Shown: positions 7,934 to 15,186 of the stretch, piece by piece | Position numbering within the stretch: position 1 is the stretch's first letter | Layout of the letters: each line of letters begins with the position of its first letter | Assembly (NCBI GenBank): GCA_001770655.1 | Contig: MERQ01000062.1 | Location: 1-56,586 of the forward strand | Direction: 5' to 3' | Origin: Betaproteobacteria bacterium RIFCSPLOWO2_12_FULL_68_20 | Lineage (GTDB): Bacteria; Pseudomonadota; Gammaproteobacteria; Burkholderiales; SG8-39 | DNA: 56,586 nucleotides | Translations under genes and position numbers: made by a program | Notes under the pieces: model-generated | What the model was told of the DNA's origin: nothing | Seen by the model: only the letters and a program-made list of their open reading frames with translations | The model's database searches: none

Positions 7934-7945
7934 TACACTTTTCCC

Positions 7946-9025
7946 GTGCCCGACGCGCCGCGCCGCATCATCCACATCGACATGGACGCGTTCTACGCCT
8001 CGGTAGAGCAGCGCGACGACCCGAAGCTGCGCGGCCGGCCGGTCGCGGTCGGCGGCTCGCCCGAGTCGCGCGGGGTGGTCGCCGCGGCGAGCTACGAGGC
8101 GCGCGCCTTCGGCGTGCGCTCGGCGCTGCCGATGGCGCGTGCGCTGCGCCTGTGCCCGGAGCTCCTCGTAGTGCGGCCCGATTTCGCGCGCTACCGCGCG
8201 GTGTCGCAGCAGGTGATGGCGATCCTGCGCGAGGCGAGCCCGCTGGTCGAGCCGCTCTCGCTCGACGAGGCCTACCTCGACGTCACCGAGAACCTGTGGG
8301 GCGAGCCGCTCGCGGTGAGCGTGGCGAAGCGCCTCAAAGCGCGCATCCGCGACGAGCTTCGGCTGACCGCCTCGGCGGGCGTCGCGCCGAACAAGTTCCT
8401 CGCCAAGATCGCCTCGGGCTGGAGGAAGCCCGACGGCCTTACCGTGATCGCGCCCGAGCGCGTCGAGCGCTTCCTCGCCCAGCTTCCGGTCGAGGCGCTG
8501 TGGGGCGTGGGCCCGGTGACGGCGAAGAAGCTGCGCGCCATCGGCATCGCGCGGCTGGTGGACGTGCGCAAGACATCGGAGGAGCGGCTGCGCGGCGCGG
8601 TCGGGAACCTCGCCGGCTGGCTGGAGCGCCTGTCGCGCGGCGAGGACCCGCGCCCGGTCGAGCCGCACCGCCCGTGGATGTCGCTCTCGGGCGAGACCAC
8701 CTACGCGCGCGACCTTGAGGACAGTGGCGAGATCCGCGCGGAGATCGAGCGGCTCGCGCGGCGCCTCGCCGCCTCGCTCGAGCGCAAGAACCTCCTCGCG
8801 CGCACCGTCACCGTCAAGGTGCGCTACTCGGACTTCTCCACCGTTACGCGCAGCCACACCGCGGCCGCTCCCACGCGCGAGGCGGGCGAGATCGCCGCGC
8901 GCGCGCGGGCGCTGCTCGAGCGCACCGACGCGGCGCGCCGGCCGGTGCGCCTGCTCGGCGTGGGAGCGCATGGCCTGCTCGGCGAGGCGGACTTCCTCCC
9001 GACTTCGCGGGCGCTGCCGCTGTAG
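7946..9025 (+). CDS. dinB: DNA polymerase IV
   Basis: A Y-family translesion polymerase of 359 residues, close to the usual 350. Catalytic motifs are intact: HIDMDAFYASVE with D12, and SLDEAYLDV with D107 and E108. The helix-hairpin-helix region (LWGVGPVTAKKLRAIGI) and little-finger domain follow. The C-terminus has no obvious beta-clamp motif of the QxxLF type. I choose GTG 7946 since the polymerase homology begins a few residues later and TACACT (7934-7939) lies six bases upstream, suggesting a leaderless transcript. The enzyme bypasses lesions and raises mutation rate; in many bacteria it belongs to the SOS regulon, but no LexA site is visible here. Confidence 0.93.
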   Translation: MPDAPRRIIHIDMDAFYASVEQRDDPKLRGRPVAVGGSPESRGVVAAASYEARAFGVRSALPMARALRLCPELLVVRPDFARYRAVSQQVMAILREASPLVEPLSLDEAYLDVTENLWGEPLAVSVAKRLKARIRDELRLTASAGVAPNKFLAKIASGWRKPDGLTVIAPERVERFLAQLPVEALWGVGPVTAKKLRAIGIARLVDVRKTSEERLRGAVGNLAGWLERLSRGEDPRPVEPHRPWMSLSGETTYARDLEDSGEIRAEIERLARRLAASLERKNLLARTVTVKVRYSDFSTVTRSHTAAAPTREAGEIAARARALLERTDAARRPVRLLGVGAHGLLGEADFLPTSRALPL

Positions 9026-9050
9026 CGCCACCCGCAGGCGAAAACTGATG

Positions 9051-9084
9051 TATAATCATGCACGAAGCTCGGGCGCACGAAGCT
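9051..9084 (+). promoter_or_regulatory. Promoter and direct repeats before a three-gene operon
   Basis: TATAAT at 9051-9056 is a perfect -10 hexamer. Just downstream, CACGAAGCT occurs twice (9061-9069 and 9076-9084), 15 bases apart start to start, spanning the expected transcription start. The repeats could be a repressor site. A clear -35 is not seen. Confidence 0.5.
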
Positions 9085-9145
9085 AGCTGCCGGCAGTTCT
9101 CCTGTCCCTCTGCTTCCCTTCCCCATACAGAGGGCCCACCCATTC

Positions 9146-9352
9146 ATGCTAGTCCGCGACAACGCATTCAAGGCACACCGGGCGGCCGACTGGACCCGGG
9201 AGAGGATCGAGCTGCTCAGCACGCAGGAAGTCCAGCAGTTGCGCGTCAATGCCGACCGGCTTCAGGAGACCACGGTCGTGTCGCTGTGCGAGGAAGTGCT
9301 GCGCGCGCGTCCCAAGCGCGGCGGCAGGCCCGCCGGCAAGAAGCTCGCCTAG
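9146..9352 (+). CDS. Small unknown protein with basic GRP tail
   Basis: A 68-residue protein I do not recognise. Residues 1-48 look helical (DWTRERIELLSTQEVQQLRVNA), and the C-terminus RPKRGGRPAGKK resembles an AT-hook (GRP core in basic context), so DNA binding is possible. It is the first of three short genes on the same strand (9146, 9361, 9721) that follow a good -10 at 9051. The next gene begins 8 bases after its stop. Confidence 0.65.
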   Translation: MLVRDNAFKAHRAADWTRERIELLSTQEVQQLRVNADRLQETTVVSLCEEVLRARPKRGGRPAGKKLA

Positions 9353-9360
9353 GAGGTCGC

Positions 9361-9711
9361 ATGGCCGTTCCGATACGCGAGCGCTCCCAGTTCAAGGTCG
9401 GCAAGTACGACGTGATCGCGCAGCCCGTCCAGGGCTCGGCGCAGATGCTGCGCTACACCGTGATGCTGGGCGGCAAGCGCCTGGGCGCGCTGCTCAGCGT
9501 GCCGACCGAGTCGGATTGCAAATTCATCGAAAGCCCGCCGCCGGTGCCGCCGCTCAAGATCTTCTACGTCACCAGCCGGCCCGGGCGCCCGAAGAAGAAC
9601 GCCGCGCGGCCTCCGCTGCCTGCGCCCGAGAGCCCCGCGCGCGGCCTGCGGCAGGAGGACCTGCCGGCTGCCGGCCTGCCGCTCGACATCGAGCGCGCCG
9701 AGCATCACTAG
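9361..9711 (+). CDS. Small unknown protein with internal GRP motif
   Basis: A 116-residue protein. ATG 9361 is chosen because AGGAGGTCGC lies directly before it; the frame is open further upstream but overlaps the previous gene. Residues 10-70 look like a small beta-rich domain (KVGKYDVIAQPVQG, YTVMLGGKRLGALLSVP). SRPGRPKKN (about 72-80) again has an AT-hook-like GRP core, and the tail is proline-rich. No named family comes to mind. It sits in the middle of the three-gene operon. Confidence 0.65.
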   Translation: MAVPIRERSQFKVGKYDVIAQPVQGSAQMLRYTVMLGGKRLGALLSVPTESDCKFIESPPPVPPLKIFYVTSRPGRPKKNAARPPLPAPESPARGLRQEDLPAAGLPLDIERAEHH

Positions 9712-9720
9712 GCGACACCC

Positions 9721-10011
9721 ATGAGCTCCGAGGAAGCGGCCCCCAAGGGAGAACGGCCGCGCGACGCCATCCACGAGCTGGCGCTGCAGATCTACGTGCA
9801 GCTCTGCGGGCGAATCTACTCCGCCTCCGGCGCCGAGAAGCCGCAGCCGAAGGCGGTCGCGCAAATGAGCATCAAGCTCGCCGAGATCTTCGAGGCGGTG
9901 AACCTCGAGTTCAACCCGATCGCCATGGCCACCCGCGAGGCGAAGAACAAGGCCGCCGTCAGCCTCGACAGCGTCGAGATCGACTTCGCCAGCATCGGCA
10001 AGCAGAAGTAG
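9721..10011 (+). CDS. Small unknown helical protein
   Basis: A 96-residue cytoplasmic protein, last of the three-gene set. It reads as mostly helical: AIHELALQIYVQLCGRIYS, then AVAQMSIKLAEIFEAVNLEFN. No catalytic motif or cysteine pair is visible. It starts 9 bases after the stop of the previous gene. Function unknown; co-expression with two proteins carrying GRP motifs hints at a nucleic-acid or nucleoid role, which is inference. Confidence 0.65.
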   Translation: MSSEEAAPKGERPRDAIHELALQIYVQLCGRIYSASGAEKPQPKAVAQMSIKLAEIFEAVNLEFNPIAMATREAKNKAAVSLDSVEIDFASIGKQK

Positions 10012-10025
10012 GCGGCAGGCGCGCG

Positions 10026-10916
10026 TCAGCCCGGCGCGGCCACCTTGATGCGGCGCACCTGCTCCTTGGTGAGCGCCCCCGACTGGTAGTCGGCGATCGC
10101 CTGCTCGATCTCCTCGCGCGTGTTCATCACGAACGGCCCGTACTGCACGATCGGCTCGCGGATCGGCTTGCCGGCGAGCAGCAGCACGCGCGCACCCGCG
10201 TCTCCGGCCTCGATGCGCACCGTGTCGCCGTCCGATAAGAGGCCCGCGGCGCGGTGCGCAAGCTGCTTGCGATCCGGGCCGACGAACGCCTCGCCCTCGT
10301 AGGCGTACAGGAACGCGTTGTAGCCCGCCGGCACGCCGGTCTCGAAGGCGGCGCGCGGCGGCAGGTGGACGTCGAGGTAGCGCGCATCGGTCGAGAGCCC
10401 CTGCATCGGCCCGGCGGTCTTCCCGCCGCCGTGCTCCAGCGTTCCCGCGATCACCTTCACTTTCACGCCGCCCGCCAGTTCCGCCACCGGGATCTCGCCC
10501 GACGGGATATCGCGGTAGGCGGCCGGCTTCATCTTCTCCGCGGCCGGCAGGTTCAGCCACAACTGGAACCCGCGCATGCGCCCTTCGGTCTGCTGCGGCA
10601 TCTCCGAGTGGATGATGCCGCGCGCCGCGCTCATCCATTGCACGTCGCCGGGCCCGAGGTCGCCGCGGTTGCCGCTGGAGTCCTCGTGGCGCATATGGCC
10701 GTCGAGCATGTAGGTCACGGTCTCGAAGCCGCGGTGCGGGTGCGAGGGAAAGCCGGCGAGGTAGTCGTCCGGGTCGTCGGAGAAGAATTCGTCGAGCATC
10801 AGGAACGGATCGTGGCGCTGCAGCTGGCTCGCGCCGAGCGAGCGGCGCAGCTTCACGCCCGCCCCGTCGGAGGCGGCGATGGAGGGGATGACGCGTGCGA
10901 GGGTGCGAGGGGTCAT
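10026..10916 (-). CDS. Pirin family protein
   Basis: A 296-residue bicupin. The N-terminal cupin carries the pirin metal ligands: FPSHPHRG (H59, H61) and GIIHSEMP (H103, E105), with ETVTYMLDG between them. The C-terminal pirin cupin follows (about 175-275). Bacterial pirins such as YhhW have quercetin 2,3-dioxygenase activity, while others modulate metabolic enzymes or act as redox sensors; which applies here is unknown. AAGGA lies before the ATG and a GATAAT -10-like hexamer is at 10942-10937 (minus). Confidence 0.92.
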   Translation of the reverse strand: MTPRTLARVIPSIAASDGAGVKLRRSLGASQLQRHDPFLMLDEFFSDDPDDYLAGFPSHPHRGFETVTYMLDGHMRHEDSSGNRGDLGPGDVQWMSAARGIIHSEMPQQTEGRMRGFQLWLNLPAAEKMKPAAYRDIPSGEIPVAELAGGVKVKVIAGTLEHGGGKTAGPMQGLSTDARYLDVHLPPRAAFETGVPAGYNAFLYAYEGEAFVGPDRKQLAHRAAGLLSDGDTVRIEAGDAGARVLLLAGKPIREPIVQYGPFVMNTREEIEQAIADYQSGALTKEQVRRIKVAAPG

Positions 10917-10995
10917 GGCGGGAATCCTTCAGGTCGATTATCGCAATATGGGGCCGCCCTGCGCGCCCGCAAGCGGCGCGCGCGAAACGCGCCGC

Positions 10996-11436
10996 TCAGC
11001 GCCCGAGCGCATCGGGCCAGTTGGCGTCTGCCTTGCGGATGTAGCCCGCGGTGTCCTTGAGCCAGGTTTCGCGCACGCCGGTGCTGTAGTTCAGGTAGAG
11101 CTTGCCGGCGGAGACCGTCCAGGCCTTCGGGTCGATGCTCGCCGTGTAGCCCTGCGAGACGGCGTAGGCGCAGTAGCCGCCGTATTGCGGCGCGAACTGC
11201 TCGGGCGCCCGTGCGAACCTGTCTCGGTTCGCGGCGCTCGCGAAGCGCCAGGTCGCGCCCTTCCACTGGTGCGTGAACTTCTCAGAGCCTTTCGCCGGCT
11301 TGCCTTCGGCGAAGTACGCCACCGGGTCGTAGCCGCGAATCGCCGCGCCGCCGTCCGAGAACACTTCCGCTTTCTGGGCCGTCGCCGCGCCGGCGAAAGC
11401 GAGTGCGGCGATGGCGAGCGCGATGCGAGTGGTCAT
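10996..11436 (-). CDS. Exported YHS-domain protein
   Basis: A 146-residue secreted protein. ATG 11436 is preceded by AAGGAGGG and starts a signal peptide (IALAIAALAFAGAATA, cleavage near residue 20). The mature part matches the YHS-domain family often called YHS (seleno)protein: IRGYDPVAYFAEGKPAKGS, WRFASAANRDRF, YGGYCAYAVSQG, and WLKDTAGYI. The single YCAY cysteine is normal Cys, not selenocysteine. YHS domains are thought to bind metal. The gene follows LLRGRTF copy 3 by 49 bases on the same strand, so the two may be co-expressed. Confidence 0.88.
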   Translation of the reverse strand: MTTRIALAIAALAFAGAATAQKAEVFSDGGAAIRGYDPVAYFAEGKPAKGSEKFTHQWKGATWRFASAANRDRFARAPEQFAPQYGGYCAYAVSQGYTASIDPKAWTVSAGKLYLNYSTGVRETWLKDTAGYIRKADANWPDALGR

Positions 11437-11485
11437 GGTGCCCTCCTTGCGGATGGCACTTGGTCGCGCCAGCCTCGAGAACCTT

Positions 11486-11815
11486 TCAGTGCAGGCAGCG
11501 CGCGAAGGTGCGGCCGCGCAACAGCGGCTCGGCCTCGGGATGCTCGTCCACCAGCTCGAGGAGCGCGGCCGAGATCTCGTCGCGCTGCTCCGCGGCCTGC
11601 GCGGCGTCCTGCGCCGGGTAGAACGCCAGGTCGGAGAGGAACAGGTCCCCGGCCAGGTGGCCGGCATTGCGCTCGCGGGTGAGGCTCCCGCCCGGCTGCA
11701 CCGAGAAGCCGTGCAGCGCCGGGCAGCGCTCGAACACGCCTTCGACGTGCGCCGCGACGTCGGCCTCCAGCCGATGGCGCTGGGCGTTTCCGGTTCGGCC
11801 CTGAAGCCTGTTCAT
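11486..11815 (-). CDS. Unrecognised small protein, LLRGRTF family, copy 3
   Basis: A 109-residue cytoplasmic protein related to those at 4623-4949 and 5699-5995. It shares ERCPALHGFSV (about 29-39), DLFLSDLAFYP (about 57-67), the acidic ELVDEHPEA helix and the C-terminal LLRGRTFARCLH. The middle PRLG of the other copies is replaced by PAQDAAQ. It lies upstream of an exported YHS-domain gene, just as copy 2 lies upstream of an exported AlgH-like gene. Function unknown. Confidence 0.78.
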   Translation of the reverse strand: MNRLQGRTGNAQRHRLEADVAAHVEGVFERCPALHGFSVQPGGSLTRERNAGHLAGDLFLSDLAFYPAQDAAQAAEQRDEISAALLELVDEHPEAEPLLRGRTFARCLH

Positions 11816-12042
11816 GACTTCAGTCTCGGGAAATCGTCCACGCGCGGCGAGGAATGAGTCGCGCTCCCGGACACTTTTTTACCAGCGGTGATGGTGGCGC
11901 GGGCCGCGGTGCGGATTCTGGTACGCCTGCGAGCAACAGCAATGCCAGGGTTTTCATCAGGGTCTCCGGGGTTGCCATACGCGTTAGAACGCGCTCGGGG
12001 CGCCCCGGATCGGGCGAATTTGTTACAAAACGTACTGCGATC

Positions 12043-12234
12043 TCACGCCCGCCTGGTGAGATGCCAGCCGCCGCAGTTGCGGCAGCGATAGGTGCCGAGC
12101 GCGCGCAGGCCGCGCCGCTCCACGCAGCGCGACGCCATGACCAGCGCGTCCACCTGCGACCAGTAGCGCCGCTTGCTGAGGCAGCTGCGCTCCTTGCAAT
12201 TGTCCAGGCTATGTACGGTCTGCATCGGGGTCAC
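12043..12234 (-). CDS. Small putative zinc-ribbon protein
   Basis: A 63-residue basic protein. Cysteines are arranged as CKERSC near the start, a lone Cys in the middle, and YRCRNCGGWHLT at the end, the last being a recurring ending in small phage- and plasmid-associated proteins. It may bind zinc and nucleic acid. The start is GTG 12234; an ATG three codons later is an alternative. The 230 bases between it and the LLRGRTF copy 3 start show no further gene. Family unnamed to me. Confidence 0.55.
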   Translation of the reverse strand: MTPMQTVHSLDNCKERSCLSKRRYWSQVDALVMASRCVERRGLRALGTYRCRNCGGWHLTRRA

Positions 12235-12244
12235 GGCTGAAGCG

Positions 12245-12271
12245 AAAAAGCCCGGTCTCCCGGGCTTTTTC
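12245..12271 (-). terminator. Intrinsic terminator of the first cold-shock gene
   Basis: GCCCGG (12250-12255) and CCGGGC (12260-12265) pair around TCTC, flanked by A5 and T5 runs, so it works in both directions. It lies 36 bases after the csp stop codon and also faces the end of the zinc-ribbon gene region. Confidence 0.85.
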
Positions 12272-12306
12272 CATCGATCGATCGCGCGGTGATCAGCGCG
12301 CCTCGA

Positions 12307-12510
12307 TCAGACCGGCCTGATGTTCGCCGCGGCCGGACCCTTCTGGCCGTCCTTCACTTCGAAGGACACCTTCTGGCCTTCCTTGAGCGACTTGTAGCCG
12401 TCCATCTGGATCGAGCTGTGATGGGCGAACAGATCCTTGCCGCCGTCATCCGGCGTGATGAATCCGAAGCCCTTCGAGTCGTTGAACCACTTCACGGTGC
12501 CTGTAGGCAT
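12307..12510 (-). CDS. Cold-shock protein, copy 1
   Basis: A 67-residue single-domain nucleic-acid chaperone, standard CspA length. RNA-binding motifs RNP1 KGFGFI and RNP2 LFAHHSSI are intact. The start is MPTGTVKWF at 12510; the frame extends nine codons further but those are not family-like. A long 5' leader of about 150 bases resembles that of the second copy at 18485-18688 and probably governs translation at low temperature. The two proteins differ at about 13 positions. Confidence 0.95.
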   Translation of the reverse strand: MPTGTVKWFNDSKGFGFITPDDGGKDLFAHHSSIQMDGYKSLKEGQKVSFEVKDGQKGPAAANIRPV

Positions 12511-12673
12511 GTCATGTTCCATTTCTTGAGATTGCAACTGGCGCGGCTGTCCGAGCCACGCATTCGGGCGAGATGTTCAAGAGTCGGAATTGACTGCCAC
12601 TACGGACGCCGCGTTTCGGCGGCTTAGGAAGGGACGGCGCATTCGCTACTTGATATCCAGCGCGCGCACTATA
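12511..12673 (-). promoter_or_regulatory. Promoter and long conserved 5' leader of csp copy 1
   Basis: On the minus strand an extended -10, TGC-TATAGT (hexamer 12673-12668), predicts a start near 12661 and a leader of about 150 bases. The leader shares two blocks with the second csp gene: GGAATTGACTGCCACTA (plus-strand 12586-12602) and GGCTGTCCGAGCC (12545-12557). Conserved long leaders of csp mRNAs are known to act as temperature-responsive structures in other bacteria. Confidence 0.65.
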
Positions 12674-12776
12674 GCACATTATCAAGCTTGCGTTCGATCG
12701 AGCCAGTCTAGCGCCGCCCTGCGTTTGCCACAGCTTCGCCTCTTTTCTTCCCCGATCCCCCGCCAGGCTGGCGCCG

Positions 12777-14126
12777 ATGGACCGCAGCACCGCCCTGAAA
12801 TGCGCGCTCGTCGCCCTGCTCGCGCTCGTTCTACTCGTGCCTGTCTCGATGATCCGCGACCTGATCGCCGAGCGGCAGGCGCGCAGGAACGAGGCGGTCG
12901 GGGGGATCGCGCTCGGCTGGGGGCAGCGGCAGACGATCGCGGGGCCTTACCTCGTCGTTCCCTACGAGCGCACCTGGACCGAGGTCGCGCAGGAGATCGT
13001 GGACGGGAAGACGCGCGAGCGGCGCACCGAGAGGAGCGAATCGCTCGTCGCGCGGCTGCCGGCGGAGAGCGTGCGCTGGAAGGTGGATGCCGCGACGAGC
13101 GAAAGATCGCGCGGCATCTACAGGGCGCGGCTCTACGTCGCGCGCATCCGTGCCGAAGGACAGCTTCGGGTGCCCGCGAACTTCGGCGTCGCCGAGGGCA
13201 AGGGACGGATCAAGTGGGGCACGCCGCGGCTCGTCCTCGGCGTCTCCGACCCGCGCGGCCTGAGGAGCGTGAGCGCGCTCTCGCTCGGCGCGGCCGCGGC
13301 CGAGTTCGCCCCCGGCGCGGGCGACCCGGCGCTCGCGGCCGGCATCCACGCGCCGCTCGAGACGCTCGCCGGCGAGGCGCAATCGCTTCCCTTCGACTTT
13401 TCCCTGGATCTCGCCGGCGCCGAATCCATCGCTATCGCGCCGCTCGCGCGCGACACCTTTGTCGCGATGCGCGCCGACTGGCCGCACCCGTCCTTCCGGG
13501 GCGTGTTCCTGCCCGCGCGCCACGAGCTCGGCCCGGACGGCTTCACCGCGCGCTGGCAGGTCTCGCGCTACGCCGCGCAGGGAGCGGAGCGCCTCGCCGC
13601 CTGCGAGCGCGCCAAGCCCTGCCCGCAGCTCGGCGCGCAGGCGCTGGAGGCCTCCTTCATCGAGTCCGCCGGCCTGTACCAGCGCCTCGAGCGTGCCTCC
13701 AAGTACGGGTTCCTGTTCATCGGGCTCACCTTCGCCGCGTTCTTCTTGTTCGAGATGCTGCGGCGGCTGCCGATCCATCCCGTCCAGTACGCCCTGGTCG
13801 GGCTCGCGCTCGCGATGTTTTTCCTCTTGCTCGCCGCGCTCTCCGAGCACCTCGCGTTCGCACTCGCCTACGCGGCTGCGACGCTCGCCTGCACCGGCAT
13901 CGTCGCCGTCTACGTCGGGTACGTGCTGAGGAACGCGCGCGCCGGCCTCGCCTTCGGCGGAGCGCTGGGTGCTCTCTATGGAGTGCTCTACATGCTCCTC
14001 GGTGCCGAGGACTACGCGCTGCTCGCGGGGTCGGTGCTGCTGTTCGGGTTGCTGACTGCGGTGATGATTGCGACGCGGAGGGTGGATTGGTACCACCTCA
14101 CGCGTGCGGCCGCGCCACTTGCCTAA
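12777..14126 (+). CDS. creD: CreD-like inner-membrane protein
   Basis: A 449-residue protein with an N-terminal membrane anchor (about 9-25), a periplasmic domain with RNEAVGGIALGWGQRQTIAGPYLVVPY, and a C-terminal block of about five to six helices starting at KYGFLFIGLTFAAFFLFEMLRRLPIHPVQY-type sequence (about 302 onward). That layout and the PIHPVQYALVG motif mark the CreD/CET integral membrane family. CreD is induced by the CreBC system in enteric bacteria and affects envelope stress and colicin tolerance; no creBC is nearby. The C-terminus overlaps the next gene by four bases on the opposite strand. Confidence 0.88.
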   Translation: MDRSTALKCALVALLALVLLVPVSMIRDLIAERQARRNEAVGGIALGWGQRQTIAGPYLVVPYERTWTEVAQEIVDGKTRERRTERSESLVARLPAESVRWKVDAATSERSRGIYRARLYVARIRAEGQLRVPANFGVAEGKGRIKWGTPRLVLGVSDPRGLRSVSALSLGAAAAEFAPGAGDPALAAGIHAPLETLAGEAQSLPFDFSLDLAGAESIAIAPLARDTFVAMRADWPHPSFRGVFLPARHELGPDGFTARWQVSRYAAQGAERLAACERAKPCPQLGAQALEASFIESAGLYQRLERASKYGFLFIGLTFAAFFLFEMLRRLPIHPVQYALVGLALAMFFLLLAALSEHLAFALAYAAATLACTGIVAVYVGYVLRNARAGLAFGGALGALYGVLYMLLGAEDYALLAGSVLLFGLLTAVMIATRRVDWYHLTRAAAPLA

Positions 14127-14653
14127 GAAGAATCGCCGGACTTTCGCAGTCCAGCGAGGATGCGGCGCGAGTTGCGCGGGATCACTCGCAGGTAAAGGCC
14201 CGAGAGCTCGACCGCGGCAAGGGCGAGGAAGTACAGCGCCCCGGCGCGGATCACCGAGCGCCTCCCGTCCCACTTGTCGACGTCCTCCGGGGCGCCGAAG
14301 ATCTCCAGCGCCGCGAGGAACAGGATAAAGCTCGCACCCCAGCGCACGCCGAGCTGCAGCAGCGCCGAGGGCGAGCGCCAGTTGAGGAAAAGACCCAGGT
14401 AGGTGACGAACGTCAGCCCCGCAAAGATCAGGAACTGCTGGAACCCGGCCGCGAGCGCCATCGCCACGTAGGCTGCGAACAGGCCCCAGAAGATCCAGGC
14501 GCGGGCCTTCGCCGCCTTCGCGTCCGCCGGCTTCCACAACGCCATCGCGCCGAGGAACGCCATCGAGTGGATCACGAAGAATTCCGCCTGCATCGCCGCG
14601 GTGAGCCAGTCGCGGCTCGCGCCGAGGAACGGCTTTCCCGTGCGGGCGACCAC
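14123..14653 (-). CDS. Multi-pass membrane protein of unknown function
   Basis: At least 176 residues with about five hydrophobic segments (FFVIHSMAFLGAMAL, AWIFWGLFAAYVAMALAAG, FLIFAGLTFVTYLGLFL, GVRWGASFILFLAALEIFG, AGALYFLALAAVELSGLYL). I do not recognise the family. The coordinate 14653 is the only GTG/ATG/TTG start, but coding clearly continues upstream: WWKCALAALPELFVGLQFL precedes it in frame and completes another membrane helix, open back to a stop near 14804. No canonical start exists there; CTG 14773 is a candidate. It converges with creD and diverges from the VOC gene. Confidence 0.7.
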   Translation of the reverse strand: MVARTGKPFLGASRDWLTAAMQAEFFVIHSMAFLGAMALWKPADAKAAKARAWIFWGLFAAYVAMALAAGFQQFLIFAGLTFVTYLGLFLNWRSPSALLQLGVRWGASFILFLAALEIFGAPEDVDKWDGRRSVIRAGALYFLALAAVELSGLYLRVIPRNSRRILAGLRKSGDSS

Positions 14654-14805
14654 GAGGAATTGCAGGCCTACGAAGAGCTCGGGCAGCGCCGCCAGTGCGC
14701 ATTTCCACCAGGGCGCCGGCGCCTCGTCCGCCTGCCCTGCGCCGGCACTTTCCGCGTTTTCTACGGTCGACAGATCCAGTCCCCTGCGCCGAGAATACTC
14801 CCGTC

Positions 14806-15186
14806 ATGAGTGTCAAGCTGAACCACACCATCGTGCACGCACGCGACAAGCGCGCCTCGGCCGAGTTCTACTCGGAGCTCTTCGGCCTCGCCAGGCCCAA
14901 GGCCTTCGGCCCGTTCCTCGACGTCGAGACCGCGAACGAAGTGACGCTCGCCTTCTTCGAAACCGACGAGGAGATCCAGGTGCAGCACTACGCCTTCCTG
15001 GTGAGCGAAAAGGAGTTCGACGCCATCTTCGGCCGCGTCAAGGCGCGCGGCCTTTCCTATTGGGCCGACCCGGGGCGTACCCGCGCGGGCAAGATCAATC
15101 GCAACGACGGCGGCCGCGGGGTCTATTTCGAGGATCCGAGCGGCAACCTGCTCGAGATCATCACCCGCCCGTACGGGAGCGGCTAG
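14806..15186 (+). CDS. VOC-family (glyoxalase-like) protein
   Basis: A 126-residue single VOC domain: [24 protein letters not shown] at the N-terminus and [22 protein letters not shown] at the C-terminus. Metal ligand candidates are H7 in the first strand and the Glu in LLEI. Members include glyoxalase I, fosfomycin-resistance proteins and dioxygenases; the specific reaction is not readable. AATACT (14794-14799) lies six bases before the ATG, fitting leaderless transcription. Its stop codon region overlaps the convergent ABC-F gene by four bases. Confidence 0.9.
   Translation: MSVKLNHTIVHARDKRASAEFYSELFGLARPKAFGPFLDVETANEVTLAFFETDEEIQVQHYAFLVSEKEFDAIFGRVKARGLSYWADPGRTRAGKINRNDGGRGVYFEDPSGNLLEIITRPYGSG

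Noticed and set aside
10996-11436. Selenoprotein in the YHS family
   Set aside because: The position that can be selenocysteine in the family is an ordinary cysteine and no in-frame TGA occurs within the gene.
12831-14849. Long minus-strand open frame (672 codons) opposite the creD-like gene
   Set aside because: Arg/Glu-rich composition without domains, caused by high GC in the antisense of creD and its neighbour; both strands of real genes explain the region.
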